A DNA stretch of 64,000 nt from assembly GCA_944472135.2 (NCBI GenBank), contig OX235270.1, positions 119,923,842-119,987,841 of the forward strand. Direction: 5' to 3'. Origin of the DNA: Trichobilharzia regenti (taxonomy: Eukaryota > Platyhelminthes > Trematoda > Strigeidida > Schistosomatidae). Below the pieces are notes generated by a model. That model saw only the letters and a program-made list of their open reading frames with translations, was not told the DNA's origin and ran no database searches. This document shows, piece after piece, positions 1-11,735 of this stretch. Position 1 is the first letter of the stretch. Each line of letters starts with the position of its first letter. The translations under genes were made by a program, and so were the position numbers.

Positions 1-269
1 TAACAACCAGTTAAGAACTCATGGAAGTTTATAGATATACTTCCGGCTCACTTGTTATTTAATGCATAGTAACGCCTTAAAAAGGTTTCCAAGCCCTTTA
101 CACAACATTCTGTACGAAAGGTCTCATTTCTCTGTGGAATATTTCACTGATATATTTATATGGATGAAAATGATTTCATCATTCTGAAGGATTTATAGTT
201 TGTCGTTTCTCACATGCACCTTCTCACACTGATTATTTTCGAGGTAAACTTCATGACCAGCCAAAAGCA

Positions 270-400
270 ATGGGTAGTTGTTTCATCCTAGTCCAGGATT
301 CTCCAGTAATACAAATAAACTAGGGACAAAACAACGGTCTAGTGTTCCTCGGTTTCCATTGGTGCTCGAAATGATATGTACTGGTGACGAAATCCATCTT
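270..400 (+). repeat. Decayed hammerhead SINE-like repeat
   Basis: The run CTAGGGACAAAACAACGGTC followed by TAGTGTTCCTCGGTTTCC matches CTAGGACGAAACAGCTGTCC-AGTACTTCCAAGTTTTCC at 50049-50091. The GAAA of the ribozyme core has become AAAA and the CUGANGA box is lost. It continues into a TGGTGACGAAAT-like end. Confidence 0.6.
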
Positions 401-1349
401 GAATGCTTACTGAATCTCTGAGAACTAACACTTGACTACTTATCATTTTATCTTATTCAATCTATAAATTATTGACTATTTAAAACCAATTCATGGTAAT
501 TGAAAATGACATATCATTATAAATTTTAAAGTGAAAACAAAGAAAACAAAACTAACTTCACGTGGTTTAGCTAATAAAAGATAAAGGTATCGATTTGATT
601 TCACCTAGTTTTGTCCATTTTTTCTTCTATTGTAAAAAGCTTCTTAGTTAAATTACATCAGCCGTTATTTCTATGTAGAATTTTTAATAATGAAATAGAT
701 TAACTGACATCATTTACCTAAATTACATAACTTCTTTTAGAAATGCATTCGAAAAATGAACGAGAGTTAAATAGAAGTGTACATTTATGAATGGAAGGTA
801 GTATGTAAGATAGGAGAATATTTGAATAATGCAACATCAAATGGTTTGAACAGAATAAAATATGATAGCATTTAATTTGATCGGTTTCTCATTAGCTGCA
901 TACAATCTATAATATTCTTTGTTAGGGAAACGCTTATCATGCTTACAAAGATGACACGACGTCAGTCAACGGGAGACTAAAAAAAGTAAAAGGAGGGAGT
1001 TACAGTAGCATATGCTGCACACAGAAGGTTCAAGCTAGTAAATAAAATAAATACATATTGATATTCTGATAAGGGGTTTGTGTAAGAAAGACAAGGGAAT
1101 AATAAGTTGTTTAGTGATGTAGTGATTTAAACTCAAATAGTAGAAATAGAAATAAAACACAAATTTCTAATAAATCAAAAGGGAAAAGATGTACCAGAAG
1201 GTTATGTAATCAGATAAGTAGTCTTCCAAAAGGTGTACGAATCAGACTTCTTCAAACTGCAGAAGCAATGGCGATTCACTTGCTAAGCCCTGAACTCTGC
1301 ATACAGAAGAGGTTCGTTCAATCACTAAACTTACAATGGACTTAACCTA
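401..1349. other. AT-rich intergenic sequence
   Basis: I see no gene, repeat or RNA feature here. Confidence 0.6.
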
Positions 1350-1885
1350 CATTATTACCTGAAAGGTAAATTCTACCTAAAAATTTTTTCTGTCTCTTCA
1401 TTGGTATTATTCTGTCTTCTCAATTGTAATATTTTGCATTTTCAACTTTCTTGTCTCTACCCCTACCCGATTTAATTTCTACACCTCACTACCACTTTAA
1501 TTGACCTGACCAACGCTCAATTTATAGTCATTTATGTTACGTCATCCAACTTAATTGCTCAATTTCATTTCTAATCTAAATGGCATTATTATCTACCCCA
1601 CTTCTACTTAGTCTCTACCTGTAATTACCTCTGTTGCTAACCTGACCTAAGTTAAAACATTTTAGTCAATTGTATTACGTCATCTAACTTACTAACTCAA
1701 TCTTAATTTAGTTGCTGTCCAATTAACTTTGTTTCTATATTAGATCATTCTTTTATTACCTGATCAATTATCTAATTTTGACAAACCTCATGTACACACA
1801 CACACTCAAATAATTATATATAAATGCGATTGTACAGCTATGTGAATGAATTCGCCGAAAAGAGTCTCTTCGCTGAACGTCTTCT
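1350..1885 (+). repeat. Penelope-like 3' UTR/tail fragment
   Basis: A CT-rich stretch leads to TACACACACACAC, then AAATGCGATTGTACAGC (1817-1833) and a block with the small hairpin AAGAG-T-CTCTT (about 1859-1870). The terminal block matches the end of the PLE relic at 17.98-18.06 kb. No coding part remains. Confidence 0.5.
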
Positions 1886-2499
1886 CTTTTTCATATGACT
1901 AAATGGGGATTTTCAAGATAATCAGATAAAAGGAAGAGCCAAAAGACTGACTTACCAGCGTGAAGAAATACTGTTAACTCCTTTCTGAACACATCAGTGG
2001 AGTTTTAAAAACTAGACAGCAGTCGCTTTAGTGAAATTGGGGAGAATTCAATCGTATGGGCTATCTATCGTGAAGGATTTCAAGATATATACTTCATGGA
2101 CTAACAACTGCATAAAGATTAATGTGGGCTTCGATTACAGTTTAGTGCACAGAACGTTCAAGAACAAGTTGAAAGCTTCCAAAGAAGCTTGAGAAATCGG
2201 CCACAATTCATGCTGAACACTCAGAAAATTCAGGAGCAAACTATAAATGACACCTTCAATACAGTCAACAGGAAAACGTCAGAAACATTCTGCAACATCA
2301 CCTAGGGAACGTGTGTAGGAGAACACTGGGACTGTATGGAAGTAATTTGGGAGAGAACCTGTATAGACATGCGAGTCACGAAGAGGAGTAGCTGCCTATT
2401 GACATATATAAGCCGACAGAGGGATGGTGTAAGAGATAAACCAGTGCAGAGATAAAGAACCAGTGGTGAAGCCTGATTCAACATCTAGATGGTTATAAC
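1886..2499. other. Unassigned sequence
   Basis: The composition is less AT-rich than its surroundings and resembles an old mobile element, but no motif could be matched. Confidence 0.4.
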
Positions 2500-3310
2500 A
2501 AGTACCAAGTAATTTTCAAAGGGAAACTTAGTGTTGTGAAGAGTAAGACGAAGTCATTTACTGTCTCCGGTGATTTTCGTGATTGAGGTGGACTGGATCA
2601 CATGGCAGATTGTGGGAACTCAGGTGGGCACTAACTAAAATATACTGGGAGATCTAGACCTCGTACATGATGTCTAATGTCGCAAAAACAAGTGAAAGCC
2701 TTACAAATTGTTGGAAGAGGTGTCGAAAACAAGAGTGAGGTTGAAAAGAGGGATGACAGGGACAAAGAAATACCCGACTGACTAACAACAGGAAGACGGA
2801 ACCATCTCTTTCACTTACCTGGATAGAGGGATGAAGATTTCAGTGCGTGAGAGGTGTTTCATACTCTGACATCACTGTGGAGATCCAAATACTCCACTCA
2901 TGACGGGGAACATCATCTGAATTTTCAGCTCTAATACCAAGTCAGTCAGTGCTTCTACATCATCCATATACCTGTTGAACACGTCATCGAAAGCATTTCT
3001 AACAGGGTTTCTCGATACGAAAGATTGGATAATATAAGCAGCAAGGAAGTCTAGCATTTCAGCGTTCCAGCCATCAGCACATCACCGAGGAAACAAGCGG
3101 AAGGAAATGGAGATGGAGTGAACATATTCTGAGAAGACCTTTGAATGACATCAAGAAACGTCGCCAAGTAGAGGGTGGGTGAGAAGTGAGGAGTTTGGTG
3201 CAGGTTCAGGGTGATATGGATGTAAAGTAAACAGTGAATGAAATCTTGTGAACAGCCGTGAAGCTAGTTGAAAGTGTTGGCGGACAACTACGTGAAATTC
3301 ATACATACCC
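2500..3310 (+). pseudogene. Degraded RTE-like LINE C-terminal relic
   Basis: Around 3089-3170 the plus strand translates to a GRKWRWSEHILRRPLND-like segment, which corresponds to the RKKWRWIGHTLRKPSSD region of the intact RTE ORF. A later stretch resembles its terminal VKKLAENRRQWR. Frameshifts and stops are frequent. Only the part near 3.1-3.3 kb is well supported; the upstream limit is a guess. Confidence 0.5.
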
Positions 3311-4136
3311 CTAAAGCTTTTGGAATAGAAGGAAAGGGTAATTATGATTACATACCGGCAAAATACAGTCTCTTCGAACTGAAAATGCGCGGTATACGAT
3401 CATGGCTGTTTCTCTAGAACTGCTTGAGTTCGTTAGGGTCACCGTATAGGTAGTTGGGAAGTTGGACGGAGTGTCTTTAAATATGGAGGGAATCTCTTTT
3501 CGAAAAATGCAATAATTCTGAGATGCCGGCTGTGGTGGCTTGGAGGTGTACTGCAGTCCTGGTTCCAAGTCATTCAATGCTGGCTAAACTTTTGCAGAAG
3601 CAATAGGCCCGTGATTGGATGAAGTGGAATGAAAGATATTTGTTTGAGGTCAGCATCTGTTGATGAATCATGAGTGATCACAAAACTGAGTGGCTGGAGT
3701 AGTTATCGATTAAGGCTCAGAATCAAAGTCAATCTCTAACACCCTAGAGTCCCCTCCTTTTCTCTGTTTCCATCCTGTTATTCATTCAGTTCAGTTTGGA
3801 ATGATGTGTCTCCCGATGGCAGAATTATACAAACATTGTGCTATAAATTGAAACTAAACTAAAGCACTAATCATTTCACTTTGTGTATACAGCCTTCTCG
3901 GGTTTAACCTAAAATATACACAGTTATACATAGCAATAGAAAAGGGAGACAAATCATTATGTTTTCTACGCCTAAGATAATATGAATGCGGATCACATAA
4001 TCGATCATAGCATGAAATATTAATGAAAAACATTTCGTAACAGGGAACTTAAACAGTGCCCAAACGGGGGAGAAAATATTGGGTATACAGAATGAATATT
4101 TTACAATAATGGTAACAAAGAAGACAGCTTTATGTA
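3311..4136. other. Unassigned sequence
   Basis: An 88-codon minus ORF (3311-3577) has no recognisable domain. The rest is featureless. Confidence 0.5.
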
Positions 4137-4448
4137 TGTATGTGGTGAGAGCAGCCTGCTAGCCAATTGGTTGACATTAATCTACGTCAATGTCTAGGCC
4201 ACTAATATTGGCCGTGAGAAAATATGAACAAGGCTGTTTCAACAACCAATCACAGCAAACTTAAACGTGGGCAAATATGATTCGCAGATAGATGGCTCCA
4301 CTTTCCGAGGAACTCGAAAACAACCAATCAGAAGACTGCGTTTGTCTACTTGACTAGGCTATAATAATGTATGTGAAATTTATATAAATACGTGTTGATT
4401 CCCGTAATAAAACGATCTGTTGCTTGGCCCTTGTCTTCTATTGTTACA
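4137..4448 (+). repeat. Candidate solo LTR (Gypsy-like)
   Basis: About 310 bp beginning TGTATG and ending TTGTTACA. It holds two CAACCAATCA/CAACCAATCAG boxes (4240 and 4322), a TATA box (TTTATATAAATAC near 4379) and an AATAAA signal (4407) about 40 bp before the end. This is the order expected of an LTR promoter and polyadenylation region. No second copy or target duplication was found, so the call rests on layout only. Confidence 0.4.
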
Positions 4449-6606
4449 AGTAGATATACGTAAGATAATCTTTAGAAGATTTTATACATTAGGGCGTCGG
4501 CAGAGTTTACAAAACTTTTTTAGCTCAAGTTACAGAATAAAATCATTTTTATGTCCTTCAGCATCTGGCATTTGGTCGTGGAGGTTTCATAACAAAGCTT
4601 GATGGCTTCTTCAGCACCAGCCTTATTAAGAATTGGAGCAAGTCGTTTGAATGTTTAAGTCCAGTTTGACCTTCTAGCACTCAGTTACAAATGAAATATG
4701 TTGAGAAGCTATGACTTTAAGCTGCAATGGAACGACTCAACAACACGCAATGAATCGCCTTGTGCACTTCCAATTCGTCTAGGTCTGCAGTAATGTCAAC
4801 TGTTTGAGGTAAAGAAGACTTCACATGAATTTATGTTTCCATTACGAACCAGTAAGTTATTGCTAAGTTTATATACTAGTACACTGGGTGTAACTGTCTG
4901 TGCAAACTCAGTCGAATCGGTGTTGTGCCTAAGCTGCATTTACAATCAGAATCACGGTTATTATTAACTGTTTGAATACTATGATCAGTTTATATTTTTA
5001 ATTTATATAGGTAAAGTTGCTCAAAGTGTGGAGAGAGAGAGAGAGTTCAGTTGAAGACAATTCAGTTCAGTTATGCGTCATTTTTTCAATTTTCTCTTTG
5101 CTGACATATGATATCAATATTTGGTTTGCAGTACAAACGCAGTATTGTTATCTTCAAACTGAAAACAATATCTGTCTAGTTTTGCAAATTTTTTATGAAT
5201 CACTTAGCACGTCTTTTCGATGAACCATCTACTAACTATTCATGTTTAACTGAAAAATTTAGAAAACGATTATGCTGTATTTACTCTTGAAATCATCAAT
5301 TTATCCGTATGATTCATATAAAAAGATTTAGCTCGGGAAAGGGGTTATATATATATATCTGCACACACATTTAAACACTAAGACAAGTTATACGTGTCAA
5401 TAAACATACTATACACACAATTACGTATGCGATTTAGTTAGATTGCTGTCCATATTTTTAATCATATTCATCAGGGAATTATTGATCATTCTTATAAACT
5501 GACCAGTGTTAAACAATACTTTAAAATATTGAAAATATAACACATATTGTGCAAAACTTTTATTTAAGAATCGAATATGTCTGTCTGTCTATCTGAGTGA
5601 GTGAGTGAGTGAGTGACGATAGAAGCTATCGCGAGGTGTTTTCGCCTACAGTTTAGCAAACATCACAGCAACTATTCTAGCTGCCTGAGATGGTTGGCGA
5701 AACAGTATTAAAACAGCCGAAAGTAGCATCTGATATAATTAGGGCATTTCTGTAGGCCCGTAATTCAAAATCAACTATCTGAGGAAATTCCCGTCGTAAT
5801 TGACCGTCTGTGTTCTACTTATACAAGTATACTGATATGAAAGCTCGGGTAGTCTGACTTGCAACGGAATATATCTTCGGTCATCTAAACATATTCTTGA
5901 TAAGTTTATTGGCTTACTGTGACCATTTTTGGCTACAGAATTATTACACGGATAACATAAGAAAGTGTTATAAGATTTTTAAAAAGTCAAAAATGTTAAG
6001 GGTCCTGCAAATGCATATTTTTGGTGGAATATTCTTTTATCATCAACCAGATAGGTTTCATTTTGTTTGAAAGGAAGTCGTAATCTGTTACCAGTGTGTA
6101 GTTCTTTAATAAAGAAACACCATTTGTGTTTAGATATTCGATTGTTTTTTTTTTCAATTGTGCTTATTTGTGGTTCAAAGTGAGTGGATCTTGTAGCTGA
6201 GAATAAAGAATCGAATCATTTACGAGAAATGTAATAATTATACAATGTGCTTTGTCACCTTAATAACGATTTATACCATTTGTCTGTAATGAGTAATCGG
6301 GTCAAGAACTATATATCACTTTTGTTCCAATATTTATTTTGTTATGTAGATAAGAAAAGATTTATTTTATATGGATTGTACCACTGAAGTATTTACATGT
6401 GATTATGAAAATGTACAAAAATGTCCCATTTAATAAGTATCTGGAAGTTTTAGAACACAATATTTATTGTTCTTCCTTTATAAAATCCTTAAAAAGGAAT
6501 AAATTGTATAAAATGATTGTTATATTTGACGGTTTCATCTCAGGCAATGAAACGTAATCACACGAACTCATTCACTCATAGTGTGAATATAAATTAGGTT
6601 ATTGTT
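4449..6606. other. AT-rich intergenic sequence with one microsatellite
   Basis: A (GAGT)n tract lies at 5594-5615 and a short TA run at 5348-5360. I see no gene. Confidence 0.6.
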
Positions 6607-7068
6607 TCCTTTAATTCCTAGAGGAACATAGGGCTTCAGTTGCACGTCTGTATTGCGTTCGGTTCTCTGCCAATGTTTCCTCCTGGCTCCATGTCTGCCC
6701 ACATGCTTTCATATGTTTTTCTCATGACCTCCTCTATGTGGCCCTCGCACTAACGACCAACTCGTCGCTTCCCGTTCGAGCTCCACTCAAGTGATGACCT
6801 GGAGTGTGATGTCACTCACTTGATGGTTATCCAGAGTATGGCCAATCCACCTTCATTTCTTCCTGCATATTTGTTGCACAATCGGTTCCTGGTTGGTTTG
6901 CTCACAGAGATTCCTATTGCTGATCTTTTCTGGCCGGCCATATGATCTTGAGTACTGAGCGAAGACAGCTGTTGATGAAAGTTTGTAGTTTGTTCGAAAT
7001 GCTCTTTATGACACGCCATGTTTCTGATCCGTATAGTAGCACAGACAACACATTGGAGTTTAAAATCC
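6607..7068 (-). pseudogene. 5'-truncated RTE LINE copy (C-terminal part)
   Basis: This stretch matches positions 21107-21555 of the intact RTE element at high identity, from the 3' end up to the coding sequence around TLKSVWR. It carries the WRWIGHTL-like region and the same short tail, with frameshifts and substitutions. It is a dead 5'-truncated insertion, typical of target-primed reverse transcription that stopped early. The homology ends abruptly at AAAATCCGG on the upstream side. Confidence 0.9.
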
Positions 7069-8479
7069 GGAACTAAAATATTATCTTATTACAACAATGT
7101 TCAGCCGTATAATTATGATTCAAAACATAAACCAACAGTATGTAAGTAGAAATCTGTTACCAGAGGTTTACAGAAACGGAATATTAAAGCGAAATAAAGA
7201 CCACATAAAGTGAATTAGGAAAAAATAACCTAGATTTGTTCTTCCTTAATGAAGTATGTCTGTGTGCCATTCCTAAAGCTGAAGTCGATTGCTGTCTGAT
7301 GATAAATTCTAAAAATGAAAGTAATAAAAGTCCTGAAATATGCATTTACATAATTATAGAAGGAAAAACTGTAGATACTCATTAACAAAGCGTATTCGCC
7401 AACTCATCGACTCTCAGGTTCATTTAAAAGTTCAAAGTCGAGTAATTTTAAAGACCTACATCTTGTAAACCTGAAAAATTGTAGTCAGCTTAATTACTGT
7501 TTTCTCCATGGTTGATAAATCTTTTTCATCAAATCTTTTCATAAAAATAGGCCAAGTTTACCTGGGAAATGTTATGTTATATTCGCAACAGAAGATTTTG
7601 AACAATCTGATCACCTAATTACTTTTTCAAATCAAGTTTTTGTGAAAAATGATATTTTGAGTATACTGAATAAAATAGTAAGGTATTTAAGAGTAAGCAA
7701 AACGATAATTAACACTATTAGTTGGTAATGCAGTCAGATTAGGATTATCAAGGTAGGTTAAGGGTAATAAGAAGTTGTTTTTGTACACACATAAAGGGGG
7801 TTAATTTTATGGATCGCTATCATCGTAGCATATTTCAGCATTCACTCCTTTCTGACTTGGTATGTAATCTTAAAAGCTGTTCAGACATAAATCTATCGAT
7901 TCCTATTAACAAGTTTAGCGGTCTGCTAGTTGAGTTTGTTAAGGTTAGATTTGCCTGTTTTTCAAACAATTTTGTTGTGTGTTCTTGATGGACAGATCAT
8001 ACACATATGTTATGTTTTATGGACGACAATAGGAGTCGTTATAGGCTTCCTCAAAAGACGCCTAGAGGTTAAACGTTGGTGTGTTAATTAGTTAACCAAA
8101 TGCCTGATAGATTGCCAACAGTGTAATGTTAAAGAGCTGAAAACTAGCATGAAATAGCCATAAATTACAACTTAATTTGCAACTGTATTGTATCAAATAA
8201 TTATTCATAAAATTATTTTCATGACAAAGTATCTTATTTGATTAAGTGAGATGGAAATGCTACATTAGGTGGATAAAAACAAAACGCTATAAGCTGTAAT
8301 CATTTTTACAAGTTTAGTATCAGATTACGAGTCATAAGGCTTCCTTCACATTCAGATAACGTGTTAGGGTTTAAGGTGTATTCAGCTGATGTTTTGGGTG
8401 AAGTCTACATTCATTCCATCACTCATAGAGGGTTAGTATAGTTAACCATTACAGAGAAAATATTTTGCACTACTTTATT
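7069..8479. other. AT-rich intergenic sequence
   Basis: Between the truncated RTE copy and the Penelope cluster no gene or repeat could be recognised. Confidence 0.6.
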
Positions 8480-9117
8480 TATTAATACTCATGATTTTCT
8501 TGGGATAATTTTATAAGAGTTGATGGATTGGCTTCTATTAGTATATGGCTTCACTGAGGGAATGTCATTATATATCATGGAGAAGATTTGTATCTCAGGT
8601 GGATGATTTTGATGTAGTTGTGTTCTCTGGGCTGGATGATTTATTTCCAAACCTTTCATTGTCCTACTAGGTAACATCTTCAGCGCATACTTCAATTCAA
8701 TGAAGTGAGCCTTCAGATTTCTCCACGAGTGTATAAGTCATCTCTCCTGGTCACTTTGAACGTGACAGGTTTTTTTGTGCGTTTTTACACCCTCTAGGCT
8801 ACTTGTATTGGAAGTGATTGTTTCCTTGACCTGAAGTTTGACCCTTTGTGTGTGAGATTTCCCTATTATCGATTGGTAAATTTTGTTTATGTCAATGTGT
8901 CTATTGATTGACGATTCGCTGAAACACCAGGCTTCTAAAAATTCTCTAGCATTCTTGGTGTTTCCTCTGTATAATATTTGAACGTTATCCCAGTCTAATT
9001 GATGTACGTGGTTGCGATATGAGGGAGTGGATGTCATGCCTTTTTTGACGGCTAGTTTATGATCATGGATACAAAGACGAAGGGGACGTCAACTTTGGCC
9101 AATGTAGTGTTTTTCGC
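8480..9117 (-). pseudogene. Penelope-like element, GIY-YIG C-terminal half (PLE-0, split)
   Basis: The minus strand reads GKCEKHYIGQS (GIY-YIG core), then DHKLAVKKG, then LDWDNVQILYR and AREFLEAW...SINRHIDIN, the usual order downstream of a Penelope nuclease core. The upstream half (ending in NIYKINC) lies on the far side of PLE-1 at 11.25-11.6 kb, so PLE-1 landed within the nuclease core of this older copy. The 3' tail at 8645-8690 holds the conserved block CTGAAGATGTTACCTAGTAG shared with five other tails in the window. Confidence 0.85.
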
Positions 9118-9123
9118 ATTTGC

Positions 9124-11240
9124 CTTATACGAATTGACTCCGGACGAATGTCAAAGATTCACGGAATATATCAACTTAGTTGCAAACAAACGGTCACAGT
9201 CTGCCGTAACCCAGCTCAACAACAGCCTTAAGCAGATGAAACCGCACGGCAAATTTCCTGACGAACCCACAAAAATTGTGTTCAATTATTCCTCAGTACC
9301 TTTAACTGATGTGCAACTGGAAGTCCCATCTCTGGGTCTAAAATTCTGCGATATCAATTTCAAAGCCGACAAACTTCATATTTGAGTCCAATTTGAAAAT
9401 CTAATCATCCAAACGAACGATCTCATCCCAGCTTCTGAAGACGAGTGACAACAACCGTCAACTGCTACCACCAATACTTGAATACAAAATCAAAAGTCCT
9501 CAACCACCCAACAAAGCGGCACTGAGAAGAATCAAAACAGTTTAGAGATAACAAAGATCTGCTAATAACTCACCCCGACAAGGGTGCCGGTGTAGTTCTT
9601 CTGAATCGAAAAGACCACATTGGGAAAATGAACTATATACTGTCGAATGAAGATAAATTTTCCCAACCTTCCAATGAAAGAAACAAAACAGAACAGATTG
9701 GGAAGCAGCTCACAGACGTCTTGAAGAGAATGAAGGCCAGTCAACTAATCAGTGGGGATATCTATGACCAGATTCGGCCAAAAGGTTGAATATTACCAAG
9801 ACTTTATGATCTACCAAAGGTGCACAAGGTTAGTCTCCCACTTAGTCCAATTCTGGATGTGTCAGGTTCCCCTTGCCACACTATTGCAAAATGGCTCGCA
9901 CATATTTTGGAACCTGCAGGGAAACAATTATGTACACACTCGCTCCAGTTCATCGACTGCATACAAGACCTGAATGTATCTCACAAAATTATGCTGTCCT
10001 TCGACATTAAGTCACTTTTCACCTATGTCCCACTCACCGAAACGGTCTGCTTCATGTCCCAATATATAGATGACAACCATCTCAATATTGGAATACCAAA
10101 AACATATTTGAAGAAATTACTACTGAGATGCACTCTGAACGTTCAGTTTACATTCAATGACACCATCTACAGACAAAAAGATGGTATTGCAATGGGATTT
10201 CCGTTGGGTCCAGTACTATCAAATTGCGTCGTGGCAAGCCTCGTAAAGAGGTCCGAAGGAGCACCGACAATTTACGACTGTATAAAAGATACGTAGACGA
10301 CATATTCATTATTTGTGACAACAACAATGACCCCAATCTACTGCTGAAGACATTTAACTGTTGCCACCCAGCAATAAAATTCACTCTTGAAATGGAAAAC
10401 GAGTCAAAATACCGTTTCTTGATGTGGAACTAACAAGAAGAACAAACGGGAGCCTAAGAAGATCGATCCATAGAAAACCTACTTGGAATGGTCAACTAAC
10501 AAGCTTCCATAGCTGGGTACCCATTCAACAAAAGCGGAATTAAATTAAATCACTTGCCACCCGCATCCGACCCATCTGTAGTTCCGATGTTCTAAAAACA
10601 GAATCAGGTATTCAGAGAGAAAACTTCATCCAAAATGGATACCCAATCACATTCATTGATAAAAATATCAAACCAAGAATTTGGAGAAATGAAACTTCAC
10701 TTGCGCCGAAAAATTAACTCTACATGAACTTGGATTTCAAGGGAGATTTAACAAGCGATATTCTCAAGAGAAGGATCACAGCATCTTTGAGAAGAACATT
10801 CTTTGCATTAATACTAAGAATAGTGTTCTCCAGTCGCCTACTGATCTGTAGAAGCCTTAAAGATAAGTCTCGCATCTGACTACTTCTATGTGCATATATC
10901 AGTTTACCTGCTACTGTGGAGCCAGGTACATTGTTTGTTCTACTCACATCTTACCCAAGAGGATTCAAGAACACTATCCAGCATAGTTGCGAAAAGGCAA
11001 TAGTAATGCTACAGGGAGTGCGATAATTGAACACCTGGTTAAAAAATGCCTCCACAGTCAAGAACTAGACCACTTGGGCCACGATAGCCATCTCTTGTGC
11101 AATGGGGACCAAGCACTTCGGTACAACCCATCGACGGGAAAATCTCATCTGTTTAGTTAAAATAACCATAACCAATTGTATTTTTGTTAGACAAACTTAA
11201 TGTACACATACATACAAAATAACACATATATTTGCGATTG
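9124..11240 (+). pseudogene. Penelope-like element with RT and GIY-YIG endonuclease remnants (PLE-1)
   Basis: Penelope-like elements encode a telomerase-related RT fused to a GIY-YIG nuclease. In order the plus strand shows VFNYSSVPLTD (9272), a THPDKGAGVVLLNRKDHIGKM segment near 9570, LYDLPKVHK (9805), FDIKSLFTYVPLTET (10000), QKDGIAMGFPLGPVLSN (10177), RYVDDIFI (10294), a RKPTWNGQ region (10475), and a C-terminal nuclease part TYQFTCYCGARYIV...LPKRIQEH near 10890-10975. The RT Asp dyad (VDD) remains, but at least four frameshifts and several stops make it dead. It appears inserted in another PLE: minus-strand PLE parts flank it on both sides and the motif ATTTGC occurs at both edges (9118-9123, 11230-11235). 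The right border is uncertain by about 10 bp. Confidence 0.9.
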
Positions 11241-11244
11241 TACA

Positions 11245-11612
11245 ATTTATTTTGTAGATGTTGTTGGTTTTATCTTCTTTCGTTGTTGTATCTTTTGGTT
11301 GACATTGAGCTGAGTGAAGTGATTTTGTTGGTTTGTGTGCGACATCAATTCCTAAAGGTCTGAAGAGTCTTAATGATGAGTCTTAACATGTCTTCCTATG
11401 TAGTTCCGTGGATATCTGTTCTTTTGGGAGACGTCCATGAGATATCTTTCTTCAATTTTTCTTAAGGTGGGAGTGCTGCAATGAGTCCTGGCCCTCTTGA
11501 ATAATGTTTGTGTACAAATCCTTTTATGTGTTACTGGATTGTTGCTGTTGTAATTGAGTATCTGACCTGTGTGAGTTGATTTTCAAGGTCACCACTGGGG
11601 ATGACTAATGAA
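11245..11612 (-). pseudogene. Penelope-like element, upstream half of PLE-0
   Basis: Minus-strand translation gives GQILNYNSNNPVTHKRI, a region equivalent to the RYLHFNSNHPxxHK motif after the PLE RT. It continues through LGIDVAHKPTKSL to KTNNIYKINC, the first part of the GIY-YIG core. The reading stops at the PLE-1 border; the remainder is at 8480-9117. Frameshifts are present. Confidence 0.8.
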
Positions 11613-11735
11613 CTCATGGAAAAATCTAGAAGCTCACTTCATTGAATTGAAGTATGAACTGAAGATGTCGCCTAGTAGGACAGTGAAAGCTTTTCAAATA
11701 AACCATCCACTTCAGAGAACACAACTACATTAGAA
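11613..11735 (+). repeat. Penelope-like 3' tail in inverted orientation
   Basis: The segment has the tail block CTGAAGATGTCGCCTAGTAG (11659-11678), then GTGAAAGC, then AACCATCCA and CAGAGAACACAACTACAT. It sits at the 5' border of the minus-strand PLE-0 but runs on the plus strand, so the element carries an inverted copy of its own 3' tail at its truncated end. Confidence 0.75.
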
